Shown piece by piece: positions 1 to 5,128 of a stretch of 5,128 bases of DNA. Within the stretch, counting starts at the first letter, position 1, and each line of letters opens with the position of its first letter. The DNA is from Rhizobiaceae bacterium UBA1291 (GTDB taxonomy: Bacteria; Pseudomonadota; Alphaproteobacteria; Rhizobiales; Rhizobiaceae): positions 30,576 through 35,703 of the forward strand of contig DBUL01000198.1 in NCBI GenBank assembly GCA_002307905.1, written 5' to 3'. The notes beneath the pieces are model-generated. The model saw only the letters and a program-made list of their open reading frames with translations. It did no database searches and was not told the DNA's origin. Both the position numbers and the translations under genes were made by a program.

Positions 1-45
1 CCGCAACACAGTTTGACCGAACGGAACAAGATGACCAAGGCTCGC

Positions 46-1224
46 ATGAGCGAGCGCCGCACTTCGCTGATCGGCGCCCTTCTTACCACCATCGGCCCAG
101 TCTCCATGGCCGTCTACACACCCGCCATGCCTGAACTGGTCGAAGCATTTGGCACGACGGAGAGTGCGATCAAGCTCAGCCTGTCGGTCTATTTCGGCGG
201 TTTCGCTATCGCCCAACTGGTTGCCGGCCCGGTTTCCGATGCCTTCGGACGGAGGAAAGCCACACTCGCCTTCCTGACGATCTACATCATCGGCAGCCTG
301 ATTGCAGCCTTCGCCCCGACGGTCGACTTTCTGCTGGCAGGGCGACTGATCCAGGGGATCGGCGCCTCGGTCGGCATCACGGTTTCGCGCGCCATCGTCC
401 GTGACCAGTTCAGCGGGGCGGAGGCCGCCCGTATCTTGAACATGGTCGGCATCATGCTGGCAATCGGCCCGGCCGCCGGGCCGACGCTCGGTGGTCTGGC
501 GCTGGCATATTCCGGTTGGCAGGCGATCTTCTTTCTGATGGTCGCCTTTGGTATCGGCACCAGCCTGACGATCGCCTTTCTGATGGCGGAGACGACTACG
601 CCCGACCGTTTTCGCATCCGCCCGACCCGGCTTATGAGTGCCTATGGCACTCTGATGGCTGATCCACGGGTGCTGTTTTCGGCTCTGGTGCTCGGCGGCT
701 GCATCGGCGCGCTCTACGCGCAGTCGACCATGCTGCCCTTCGTGCTCATCAAACATGTCGGCCTGACACCGAGCCAGTTCGGCCTCGGCATGTTGATGCA
801 GTCCGGTTTCTTTTTCGCCGGTTCCGTCGCCCTGCGCATTTTGGCCCGTCGACTAGGCGAGCGTGGTGCCCTGCGTGTCGGACTGCTGCTGGTCGGTATC
901 GGCGGTGTCATGATCGCTCTTTCCGTGCAGCTTATCGAGCCGACCTTCCTGTCCATCATGGGACCGGTCGCCGTCTGCTCCTTCGGTATTGCCTTCGTCA
1001 GTCCCTACATCACCACGGCCGGCCTTGCCCCTCACCCTGAAATCGCCGGTTCGGCCGCGGCCCTGATCGGCTTCATCCAGATGGCATCCGGGTTCCTCGG
1101 CGGCGTGGCAGCCGCCATGATTGGCGATCCGCTCACCGCCTTCGGCATCGTCATACCCTTCATGGAATTCATGTCCATCGCCGCCTACCTCGCCTTCCTG
1201 CGCGCGCGCCGCCGCATGGAATGA
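46..1224 (+). CDS. Bcr/CflA-type MFS multidrug efflux transporter
   Basis: Twelve-segment inner-membrane major facilitator, expected to export drugs or small metabolites in exchange for protons. From the ATG at 46 it is 392 residues, a normal length for the Bcr/CflA family. Hydrophobic segments fall roughly at residues 8-28, 45-63, 71-90, 95-118, 132-153, 160-180, 207-228, 246-266, 275-296, 300-322, 335-359 and 365-385. MFS motif A is seen between segments 2 and 3 as GPVSDAFGRRK (residues 61-71). The drug/H+ antiporter motif C is seen in segment 5 as GPAAGPTLGG (141-150). The RLIQG sequence in segment 4 fits motif B. The start is uncertain: ATG 46 has AAGG five bases upstream, ATG 31 has GGA five bases upstream, TTG 13 is also in frame, and the frame is open to the left edge. 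I prefer 46 because the protein then begins MSERRTS just before segment 1. The substrate cannot be read from sequence. The gene converges with argG. Confidence 0.9.
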   Translation: MSERRTSLIGALLTTIGPVSMAVYTPAMPELVEAFGTTESAIKLSLSVYFGGFAIAQLVAGPVSDAFGRRKATLAFLTIYIIGSLIAAFAPTVDFLLAGRLIQGIGASVGITVSRAIVRDQFSGAEAARILNMVGIMLAIGPAAGPTLGGLALAYSGWQAIFFLMVAFGIGTSLTIAFLMAETTTPDRFRIRPTRLMSAYGTLMADPRVLFSALVLGGCIGALYAQSTMLPFVLIKHVGLTPSQFGLGMLMQSGFFFAGSVALRILARRLGERGALRVGLLLVGIGGVMIALSVQLIEPTFLSIMGPVAVCSFGIAFVSPYITTAGLAPHPEIAGSAAALIGFIQMASGFLGGVAAAMIGDPLTAFGIVIPFMEFMSIAAYLAFLRARRRME

Positions 1225-1257
1225 AAAAACCCGCCGCTGCGGCCGCAACGGCGGGTT
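1225..1257 (-). terminator. Rho-independent terminator of argG, convergent with the MFS gene
   Basis: A perfect 9-bp inverted repeat pairs 1228-1236 (AACCCGCCG) with 1249-1257 (CGGCGGGTT) across a 12-base loop that itself contains the palindrome TGCGGCCGCA. Read on the minus strand, the stem runs straight into six T residues (complement of the A-run at 1224-1229), the classic intrinsic terminator form, placed just after the argG stop codon. On the plus strand only two T's follow the stem, so termination of the MFS transcript here would be weaker. The A-run begins at the last base of the MFS stop codon. Confidence 0.85.
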
Positions 1258-1279
1258 CTGGGAACTCGATGCCAGGCGA

Positions 1280-2503
1280 TCAGCCCTTGAGATTGCGCTT
1301 GGCGAGCGTGCGCAGCCGCAGCGCGTTGAGCTTGATGAAGCCGGCAGCGTCCTTCTGGTCGTAGGCGCCCTGGTCGTCCTCAAAGGTGACGAGCTGGTCG
1401 GAATAGAGCGACTGGTCGCTCTCGCGGCCGATAACGATGACATTGCCCTTGTAGAGCTTCAAGGTCACTTCGCCTTCCACATGCCGCTGGCTGAGATCGA
1501 TCGCCGCCTGCAGCATTTCGCGCTCCGGCGAGAACCAGAAGCCGTAGTAGATGAGCTCGGCATAGCGCGGCATCAGCTCGTCCTTGAGGTGGGCGGCACC
1601 ACGGTCGAGCGTGATGCTCTCGATGGCGCGGTGCGCGGCGAGCAGGATCGTGCCGCCAGGCGTCTCGTAAACGCCGCGCGACTTCATGCCGACGAAACGG
1701 TTTTCGACGAGGTCAAGGCGGCCGATGCCGTTGTCTCGGCCATAGTCGTTGAGCTGCGCGAGGATTGTCGCCGGGCTCATACGAACGCCGTTGATCGAGA
1801 CCGCATCACCCTTTTCAAAGCCGATCTTGATGATCGTCGCCTTGTCGGGAGCGGACTCGGGCGAGATCGTCCGCATGTGGACATATTCCGGAGCCTCGAC
1901 GGACGGATCTTCCAGAACCTTGCCCTCGGACGAGGAGTGCAGAAGGTTGGCGTCGACCGAGAACGGAGCCTCGCCCATTTTATCCTTGGCGACCGGGATC
2001 TGGTGCTGCTCGGCGAATGCCAGGAGGTCGGTACGGCTCTTGAACGACCAGTCGCGCCACGGCGCGATGATCTTGATGTCCGGGTTCAGCGCATAGGCCG
2101 AAAGCTCGAAGCGAACCTGGTCATTGCCCTTGCCGGTCGCGCCATGCGCGATCGCGTCGGCGCCGGTCTTTCGGGCGATGTCGATCAGGTGCTTGGAGAT
2201 CAACGGCCGTGCGATCGAGGTGCCGAGCAGATAGACGCCCTCATAGACGGCATTGGCGCGGAACATCGGGAAGACGAAGTCGCGGACGAATTCCTCGCGG
2301 ACGTCCTCGATGAAGATCTCCTTGATGCCGAGCATTTCGGCCTTCTTGCGTGCCGGCTCGAGCTCTTCGCCCTGGCCGAGATCGGCGGTGAAGGTCACGA
2401 CCTCAGCGTTGAGTTCCGTCTGAAGCCATTTCAGGATGATCGAGGTGTCGAGCCCGCCCGAATAGGCGAGGACGACCTTCTTCACGTCTTTATGCGCTGC
2501 CAT
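1280..2503 (-). CDS. argG: Argininosuccinate synthase
   Basis: Cytoplasmic enzyme of arginine biosynthesis. It condenses citrulline and aspartate with ATP cleavage to AMP and PPi, giving argininosuccinate. The 407-residue length is normal for the family. The N-terminal nucleotide-binding domain carries the PP-loop signature AYSGGLDTS at residues 13-21 and the second family signature [12 protein letters not shown] at 121-132. The segment [13 protein letters not shown] (88-100) matches the conserved substrate-binding region, and the C-terminal half is the synthetase/multimerisation domain with conserved segments such as DANLLH and EGKVLEDP. The start is ATG at 2503: the protein then opens [17 protein letters not shown], the spacing expected for the family, with a modest GGA seven bases upstream. 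The frame stays open for some 670 bases further upstream, but that part lies antisense to the dehydrogenase and is not family sequence. It appears monocistronic, divergent from the dehydrogenase and ended by its own terminator. Confidence 0.98.
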   Translation of the reverse strand: MAAHKDVKKVVLAYSGGLDTSIILKWLQTELNAEVVTFTADLGQGEELEPARKKAEMLGIKEIFIEDVREEFVRDFVFPMFRANAVYEGVYLLGTSIARPLISKHLIDIARKTGADAIAHGATGKGNDQVRFELSAYALNPDIKIIAPWRDWSFKSRTDLLAFAEQHQIPVAKDKMGEAPFSVDANLLHSSSEGKVLEDPSVEAPEYVHMRTISPESAPDKATIIKIGFEKGDAVSINGVRMSPATILAQLNDYGRDNGIGRLDLVENRFVGMKSRGVYETPGGTILLAAHRAIESITLDRGAAHLKDELMPRYAELIYYGFWFSPEREMLQAAIDLSQRHVEGEVTLKLYKGNVIVIGRESDQSLYSDQLVTFEDDQGAYDQKDAAGFIKLNALRLRTLAKRNLKG

Positions 2504-2561
2504 GATGTAAGTCCGTTCGTGAGCGTTGAGCCGCATCGACCAGGGCCCTTGGTTTGCGGCA

Positions 2562-2589
2562 CTTTTAGCGAGATTATCGCGTCGCGCAA
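2562..2589 (-). promoter_or_regulatory. Possible argG promoter
   Basis: On the minus strand TTGCGC (complement of 2584-2589) is followed, after 16 bases, by TAAAAG (complement of 2562-2567), a mediocre sigma-70-like pair. It would start transcription near 2555 and leave a leader of about 50 bases before the argG ATG. An overlapping alternative -10 is GATAAT (complement of 2573-2578), closer to TATAAT, but I find no good -35 at the right distance from it. The location is expected; the exact boxes are a guess. Confidence 0.3.
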
Positions 2590-2647
2590 GGGGAAGGGAC
2601 CATGCGCCACGGCCTGTCCGCGAAAAGCCGAACTGCGCTTTGCTGAT

Positions 2648-2676
2648 TTGACCCGGGCGGGAACCGCGTCCATATC
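2648..2676 (+). promoter_or_regulatory. Likely sigma-70 promoter of the SDR gene
   Basis: TTGACC at 2648-2653 is five of six to the TTGACA consensus and is separated by exactly 17 bases from CATATC at 2671-2676, a weaker -10. Transcription would start near 2683, giving a leader of about 29 bases that contains the purine-rich ribosome binding site. The position just ahead of the dehydrogenase in a divergent intergenic region supports it. Confidence 0.5.
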
Positions 2677-2691
2677 TCTGGTCTACGTGGC

Positions 2692-2703
2692 AAAGGAGAA
2701 GGG
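2692..2703 (+). promoter_or_regulatory. Ribosome binding site of the SDR gene
   Basis: AAAGGAGAAGGG is a run of purines with two possible anti-Shine-Dalgarno matches: AAGGAG, 13 bases from the ATG at 2712, and GAAGGG, eight bases from it. The second spacing is the more usual. This fixes 2712 as the start, because no other ATG, GTG or TTG in frame lies at a suitable distance and the Rossmann motif begins within 15 residues of it. Confidence 0.75.
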
Positions 2704-2711
2704 ATATCGAC

Positions 2712-3563
2712 ATGCAACATCCAGCAATCGCCAGCGGCAAGGTGGCCGTCGTCACGGGCGCTGCCTCCGGCATCGGGCTTGCCGCAGCCAAGGACTTCGC
2801 CAAGCGCGGCATGTGCGTCGTACTCGCCGATCTCGGCGGCGACCGGCACGCCGAGGCATGCCGAGGGGTCGCGGCACTTTCCGCCCATCCCGACACCGAG
2901 GTGGTGGCGATCGAGACGGATGTCGGCAAGATCGACGAACTGGAAGCACTCGAGCGGGCGGTCATCCAGCGTTTTGGTCGGGTGCACCTGCTGTTGAACA
3001 ATGCCGGCATCCAGCCGGGCAGCAGCCTGTTCGGACCGCAGGCCAACTGGGACAACGTGCTGTCGGTCAATCTGATGGGCGTGATCAACGGCACGCGCAC
3101 CTTCGGACCGCACATGATCGGCCACGGCGAGCCGGCGCTGATCATCAACACAGGCTCGAAACAGGGCATTACCACGCCCCCCGGCGATCCCGCCTACAAC
3201 GTTTCGAAGGCCGGCGTGAAGGCGTTCACCGAAGCACTGCAGCACGAGCTGCGCAACACGCCGGACTGCAAGGTCACGGCACACCTGTTGATTCCCGGCT
3301 TCGTCTTCACCTCGCTGACGGCCAATGGGCGCACGGTGAAGCCGGAAGGCGCCTGGACGCCGGAGCAGACAGTCGATTTCATGCTGCAGGGCATCGAGCG
3401 CGGCGATTTCTACATCCTCTGCCCCGACAACGACGTCGACCGGGCAACCGACGAGAAGCGCATTCTCTGGGCTGCTGGCGACATTGTCGAGAACCGGCCG
3501 CCACTGTCGCGCTGGCATCCGGACTATGCGGAAAAGTTCAAGGCCTCGCTGACCGAGCGATGA
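2712..3563 (+). CDS. Short-chain dehydrogenase/reductase (classical SDR), substrate unknown
   Basis: Cytoplasmic NAD(P)-dependent oxidoreductase of 283 residues with a Rossmann fold. The cofactor-binding motif TGAASGIG is at residues 15-22. The acidic D40 at the end of strand beta-2 (sequence VVLADLGG) is the feature that usually favours NAD(H) over NADP(H). The structural NNAG motif is at 96-99. The catalytic tetrad is complete: N120, S149, Y162 and K166 (YNVSK), with the usual 13-residue spacing between Ser and Tyr. The PG motif after the active site is at 195-196, followed by T200. The tail beyond about residue 230 ([10 protein letters not shown] near the end) is longer than in a minimal 250-residue SDR and probably shapes the substrate pocket or oligomer. 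The substrate cannot be predicted. The gene is divergent from argG, has its own likely promoter and is followed 86 bp later by a LysE-type exporter in the same orientation. Confidence 0.93.
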   Translation: MQHPAIASGKVAVVTGAASGIGLAAAKDFAKRGMCVVLADLGGDRHAEACRGVAALSAHPDTEVVAIETDVGKIDELEALERAVIQRFGRVHLLLNNAGIQPGSSLFGPQANWDNVLSVNLMGVINGTRTFGPHMIGHGEPALIINTGSKQGITTPPGDPAYNVSKAGVKAFTEALQHELRNTPDCKVTAHLLIPGFVFTSLTANGRTVKPEGAWTPEQTVDFMLQGIERGDFYILCPDNDVDRATDEKRILWAAGDIVENRPPLSRWHPDYAEKFKASLTER

Positions 3564-3569
3564 GCCAGA

Positions 3570-3598
3570 TTGGCAAGCCGCAAGGAGCCCGGTATGGA
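3570..3598 (+). promoter_or_regulatory. Weak promoter-like match ahead of the LysE-type gene
   Basis: TTGGCA at 3570-3575 (five of six to TTGACA) is followed after 17 bases by TATGGA at 3593-3598, which matches TATAAT only at the first three positions. If real it would start transcription near 3605 and give the exporter its own transcript. The same bases also read as a Shine-Dalgarno plus ATG, so the two interpretations compete. Confidence 0.25.
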
Positions 3599-3734
3599 TG
3601 ACGCCAGTGCGTCGCCCGTTCCGGGCCCTTTTTATTGCGGACACTTCCCATGGATTTCATTCCAGGCCTGCCTACCATCCTCGCCTTCAGCCTTGCGATC
3701 TTCCTGCTCGCGATCACGCCCGGGCCCGACATGA
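3594..3734 (+). CDS. Candidate short ORF / leader peptide overlapping the LysE-type start
   Basis: A 46-residue reading frame begins at ATG 3594, preceded by AAGGAG (3582-3587) with a six-base gap, a better initiation signal than that of the exporter downstream. It opens MDDASASPVPGPFYCGHFPW, runs through a GC hairpin, crosses the exporter's ATG in a different frame and stops 85 bases inside it. The second half is rich in Ser, Pro, Arg and Cys, which looks like an out-of-frame reading of the exporter and not a folded protein. I recognise no family. If translated it more likely acts as a leader or coupling element than as a protein. It may equally be chance. Confidence 0.2.
   Translation: MDDASASPVPGPFYCGHFPWISFQACLPSSPSALRSSCSRSRPGPT
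3614..3633 (+). terminator. Short terminator-like hairpin between the SDR and LysE-type genes
   Basis: GCCCG (3614-3618) and CGGGC (3622-3626) form a five-pair GC stem with a TTC loop, followed by CC and then five T's (3629-3633). The stem is short and the two C's before the T-run weaken it. It could end the dehydrogenase transcript or act as an attenuator ahead of the exporter, whose ATG lies 17 bases downstream. Confidence 0.4.
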
Positions 3735-4291
3735 CGCTCTGGATCAGCCGTTCGCTGCGCGACGGCCGCGCCACCGGGCTCATGACGCTTGCCGGCACGA
3801 GCTTCGGCATTTCCATCCACACCATACTGGTCGCCTTCGGTATCTCGGCGCTGATCGTCGCCTCGCCGACCGCCTTCACCCTGCTCAAGACGGGCGGCGC
3901 GGGCTACCTTCTCTGGCTGGCGATCCAGGCGGTTCGCCACGGGTCCAATTTCGTCGTGCGCGCCGACGGCGAGCGACAGGCTTCGCCCACCAAGGCCTTC
4001 CTCAACGGCCTCTGGGTCAACCTCTTGAACCCCAAGGTCATCATCTTCTTCATGACCTTCCTGCCGCAGTTCGTCAGCGCCAGCGACCCCCACGTCACCG
4101 GCAAGCTGCTCTTCCTTGGCATCTGGTCGATTTTCCTGTCCTTACCCATTGGCCTCGCCATCATCTTCATGGCCGGCGTGCTGTCTTCCTGGCTGCAGGC
4201 GAACCTCAAGGTATTGCGCGCCATCGACTATACCTTCGCCGGCGTCTTTTCGATCTTCGCGGTAAAGATCCTGTTCACCCAAGCCCGCTGA
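3650..4291 (+). CDS. LysE/RhtB-family amino-acid (or metabolite) exporter
   Basis: Inner-membrane efflux protein of 213 residues, typical of the LysE/RhtB superfamily, whose members export amino acids or related metabolites by proton antiport. Visible family marks are ITPGPDM in the first membrane segment (residues 22-28), NLLNPK (124-129) followed by FFMTFLPQF (133-141), and a C-terminal DYTFAGVFSIFAVKIL segment (193-208). Hydrophobic stretches near 7-32, 41-72, 75-95, 117-142, 151-177 and 192-210 fit about six membrane segments. The start is ATG 3650: MDFIPGLPT leads directly into segment one as family members do, with a weak GGA eight bases upstream. A TTG at 3635 in frame is less likely. 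The substrate cannot be told from sequence, and despite the family name lysine should not be assumed. It may be co-transcribed with the dehydrogenase if the hairpin between them is read through. Confidence 0.92.
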   Translation: MDFIPGLPTILAFSLAIFLLAITPGPDMTLWISRSLRDGRATGLMTLAGTSFGISIHTILVAFGISALIVASPTAFTLLKTGGAGYLLWLAIQAVRHGSNFVVRADGERQASPTKAFLNGLWVNLLNPKVIIFFMTFLPQFVSASDPHVTGKLLFLGIWSIFLSLPIGLAIIFMAGVLSSWLQANLKVLRAIDYTFAGVFSIFAVKILFTQAR

Positions 4292-4306
4292 TCCCAGGCC
4301 TCAAAG

Positions 4307-4345
4307 AAAAAAGGCGCCGAGCCCCGATGGGGTGGCGCCTTTCTT
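4307..4345. terminator. Bidirectional intrinsic terminator between the LysE-type and ABC genes
   Basis: A nine-pair outer stem joins AAAGGCGCC (4310-4318) to GGCGCCTTT (4334-4342), and an inner four-pair stem joins CCCC (4322-4325) to GGGG (4329-4332) over a GAT loop. On the plus strand T-rich sequence follows (TTTCTTGCTTCGTTTT). On the minus strand the stem is followed by six T's, a C and three more T's. It therefore serves both convergent genes and is stronger for the ABC gene on the minus strand. Confidence 0.88.
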
Positions 4346-4362
4346 GCTTCGTTTTGTGGAGA

Positions 4363-5128
4363 TCAACCGATCAGCAATTCGTCGTCATCCAGCGTCTGGC
4401 CGCGAATACGGCGGAACATGTCGATCAGGTCCTCCACCTGCAGGTCCTTGCGATTGTCGCCGGCCACGTCGAGGACGATCTCGCCGGCATGCAGCATGAT
4501 CGTGCGAGTGCCGAAATCAAGCGCCTGGCGCATCGAATGGGTAACCATCAGCGTCGTCAGCTTGCGCTCCGAGACGATCGACTGGGTGAGGTTCATGATG
4601 AACTCCGCCATGCCCGGGTCAAGCGCCGCCGTATGCTCATCAAGCAGCAGGACTTCGGAGCCCGCAAGCGTCGCCATCACCAGTGAGACGGCCTGACGCT
4701 GGCCGCCGGACAGGAGGTCCATTCGGTCCGCCATGCGAGTTTCGAGGCCGAGGTTGAGCGCAGCGATACGATCGCGGAATTCGCCACGGCGCGAACCACC
4801 GAGAGCAGACACAAGCCCGCGCCGTCTTCCGCGCATCGAGGCCAGCGCGAGATTCTCCTCGATCGACAGCGCACCGCAGCTGCCTGCCAAGGGATCCTGG
4901 AAGACGCGGGCGACAAGCCCGGCGCGCGCGGCCGTCGTCTTGCGCGACACATCCGTCTGGCCGATCGTCACCCTGCCGGAACTCGGCAGAACGTCGCCGG
5001 CCAACACGCCGAGCAGCGTCGACTTTCCTGCCCCGTTCGAGCCGATGACGGTGACGAAAGAGCCGGACTCGATCGTCAGGTTGACGTTCTTGAGCGCCTG
5101 TTTCTGCAGCGGGGTACCCCGACCGAAG
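4363..5128 (-). CDS. ABC transporter ATP-binding protein, COG1101/TrpZ-like (5' end outside window)
   Basis: Cytoplasmic ATPase subunit of an ABC transporter. The reading frame is open to the right edge, and 254 codons are visible before the TGA at 4363-4365. The family is usually about 260 residues, so probably only a handful of N-terminal residues are missing. In visible-fragment numbering: Walker A GSNGAGKST at 29-37, Q-loop glutamine near 77 (VFQDP), signature LSGGQ at 139-143, Walker B EVLLLDE at 158-164, the D-loop in HTAALDP just after, and the switch histidine at 197 (VTHS). DEHTAALDP in place of the usual DEPT/DEAT after Walker B is, from memory, typical of the uncharacterised importer ATPases grouped as COG1101, partners of TrpX-like lipoprotein/binding proteins and TrpY-like permeases. 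Those partners would be expected upstream, beyond the right edge, because this gene is the last before the terminator. The GTG at 5007 is an internal valine, not the start, since Walker A lies upstream of it. The substrate is unknown. Confidence 0.92.
   Translation of the reverse strand, partial: FGRGTPLQKQALKNVNLTIESGSFVTVIGSNGAGKSTLLGVLAGDVLPSSGRVTIGQTDVSRKTTAARAGLVARVFQDPLAGSCGALSIEENLALASMRGRRRGLVSALGGSRRGEFRDRIAALNLGLETRMADRMDLLSGGQRQAVSLVMATLAGSEVLLLDEHTAALDPGMAEFIMNLTQSIVSERKLTTLMVTHSMRQALDFGTRTIMLHAGEIVLDVAGDNRKDLQVEDLIDMFRRIRGQTLDDDELLIG

Noticed and set aside
1238..1247. TGCGGCCGCA palindrome as an operator
   Set aside because: It lies in the loop of the argG terminator, downstream of both genes, so a regulatory role is unlikely. 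A GC-rich palindrome of this size is common at this composition.
2602..2646. 14-codon ORF after a purine-rich AAGGGGAAGGG in the argG-SDR gap
   Set aside because: It lies upstream of the predicted SDR transcription start, is very short, and has no attenuator hairpin or codon run (such as Arg repeats) to suggest a leader peptide. The last codons are ordinary.
2504..3175. N-terminal extension of the argG frame on the minus strand
   Set aside because: The frame is open upstream of ATG 2503, but the extra residues lie antisense to the SDR coding sequence and have no ArgG homology that I recognise. The normal ArgG N-terminus starts just before AYSGGLDTS.
1121..3601. Plus-strand open frame of 826 codons spanning the argG region and the SDR gene
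   Set aside because: It lies antisense to argG and out of frame with the SDR. The translation is rich in Arg, Asp, Glu and His without any recognisable domain, as expected for a shadow frame in GC-rich DNA. The true genes carry full family signatures.
2574..3644. 356-codon minus-strand frame covering the whole SDR gene
   Set aside because: The plus-strand SDR has an intact Rossmann motif, catalytic tetrad and ribosome binding site. The antisense frame shows no domain or plausible initiation site.
3598..4686. 362-codon plus-strand frame over the LysE-type gene and into the ABC gene
   Set aside because: It is a shadow of the LysE-type reading frame in another phase. It is Arg/His-rich, lacks membrane segments and runs through the bidirectional terminator.
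5111..5120. GGGGTACCCC perfect palindrome near the right edge
   Set aside because: It falls inside the ABC ATPase coding frame and is translated as part of the N-terminal region, with no repeat or flanking structure to suggest a site.

Overview
The window looks like a chromosomal segment of an alphaproteobacterium, most likely Rhizobiales (Rhizobium/Ensifer/Agrobacterium-like). The base composition is GC-rich, third codon positions favour G/C, and the proteins, notably the ArgG and the LysE-type exporter, read like rhizobial housekeeping proteins. This placement comes from reading the sequence, not from a database search. I see no insertion sequence, phage gene, CRISPR array, tRNA or rRNA, and no compositional break suggesting recent transfer.

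Layout, left to right. (1) A plus-strand MFS drug exporter of the Bcr/CflA type (about 46-1224). (2) A 55-bp gap holding a strong hairpin whose T-tract reads on the minus strand. It terminates argG, which converges on the exporter. (3) argG, argininosuccinate synthase, on the minus strand (2503 down to 1280), complete at 407 residues. (4) A 208-bp divergent intergenic region that must carry the promoters of argG and of the next gene; a plausible sigma-70 promoter points to the right. (5) A plus-strand classical short-chain dehydrogenase/reductase (2712-3563) with all catalytic residues in place. (6) An 86-bp gap containing a compact cluster of overlapping signals: a good Shine-Dalgarno plus ATG, a promoter-like match and a GC hairpin with a T-run. 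(7) A plus-strand LysE/RhtB-family exporter (3650-4291). (8) A bidirectional terminator shared with (9), a minus-strand ABC-transporter ATPase that runs off the right edge. Its DEHTAALD Walker B/D-loop segment places it near the COG1101/TrpZ-like ATPases, which partner with a TrpX-type binding protein and a TrpY-type permease.

How the genes relate. argG is the only clearly biosynthetic gene (arginine synthesis, citrulline + aspartate + ATP). It appears to be a single-gene transcription unit with its own promoter region and terminator. The neighbours are two exporters, an oxidoreductase of unknown substrate and part of an importer-type ABC system. Convergent and divergent orientations with terminators between them argue for independent units, except that the dehydrogenase and the LysE-type exporter could be co-transcribed.

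This is largely an ordinary region and I did not find a convincing undescribed system. The most interesting unexplained stretch is the 86 bp ahead of the LysE-type gene, where a short SD-led reading frame, a terminator-like hairpin and a competing base-pairing overlap. It could be an attenuator or leader peptide, or chance in GC-rich DNA.
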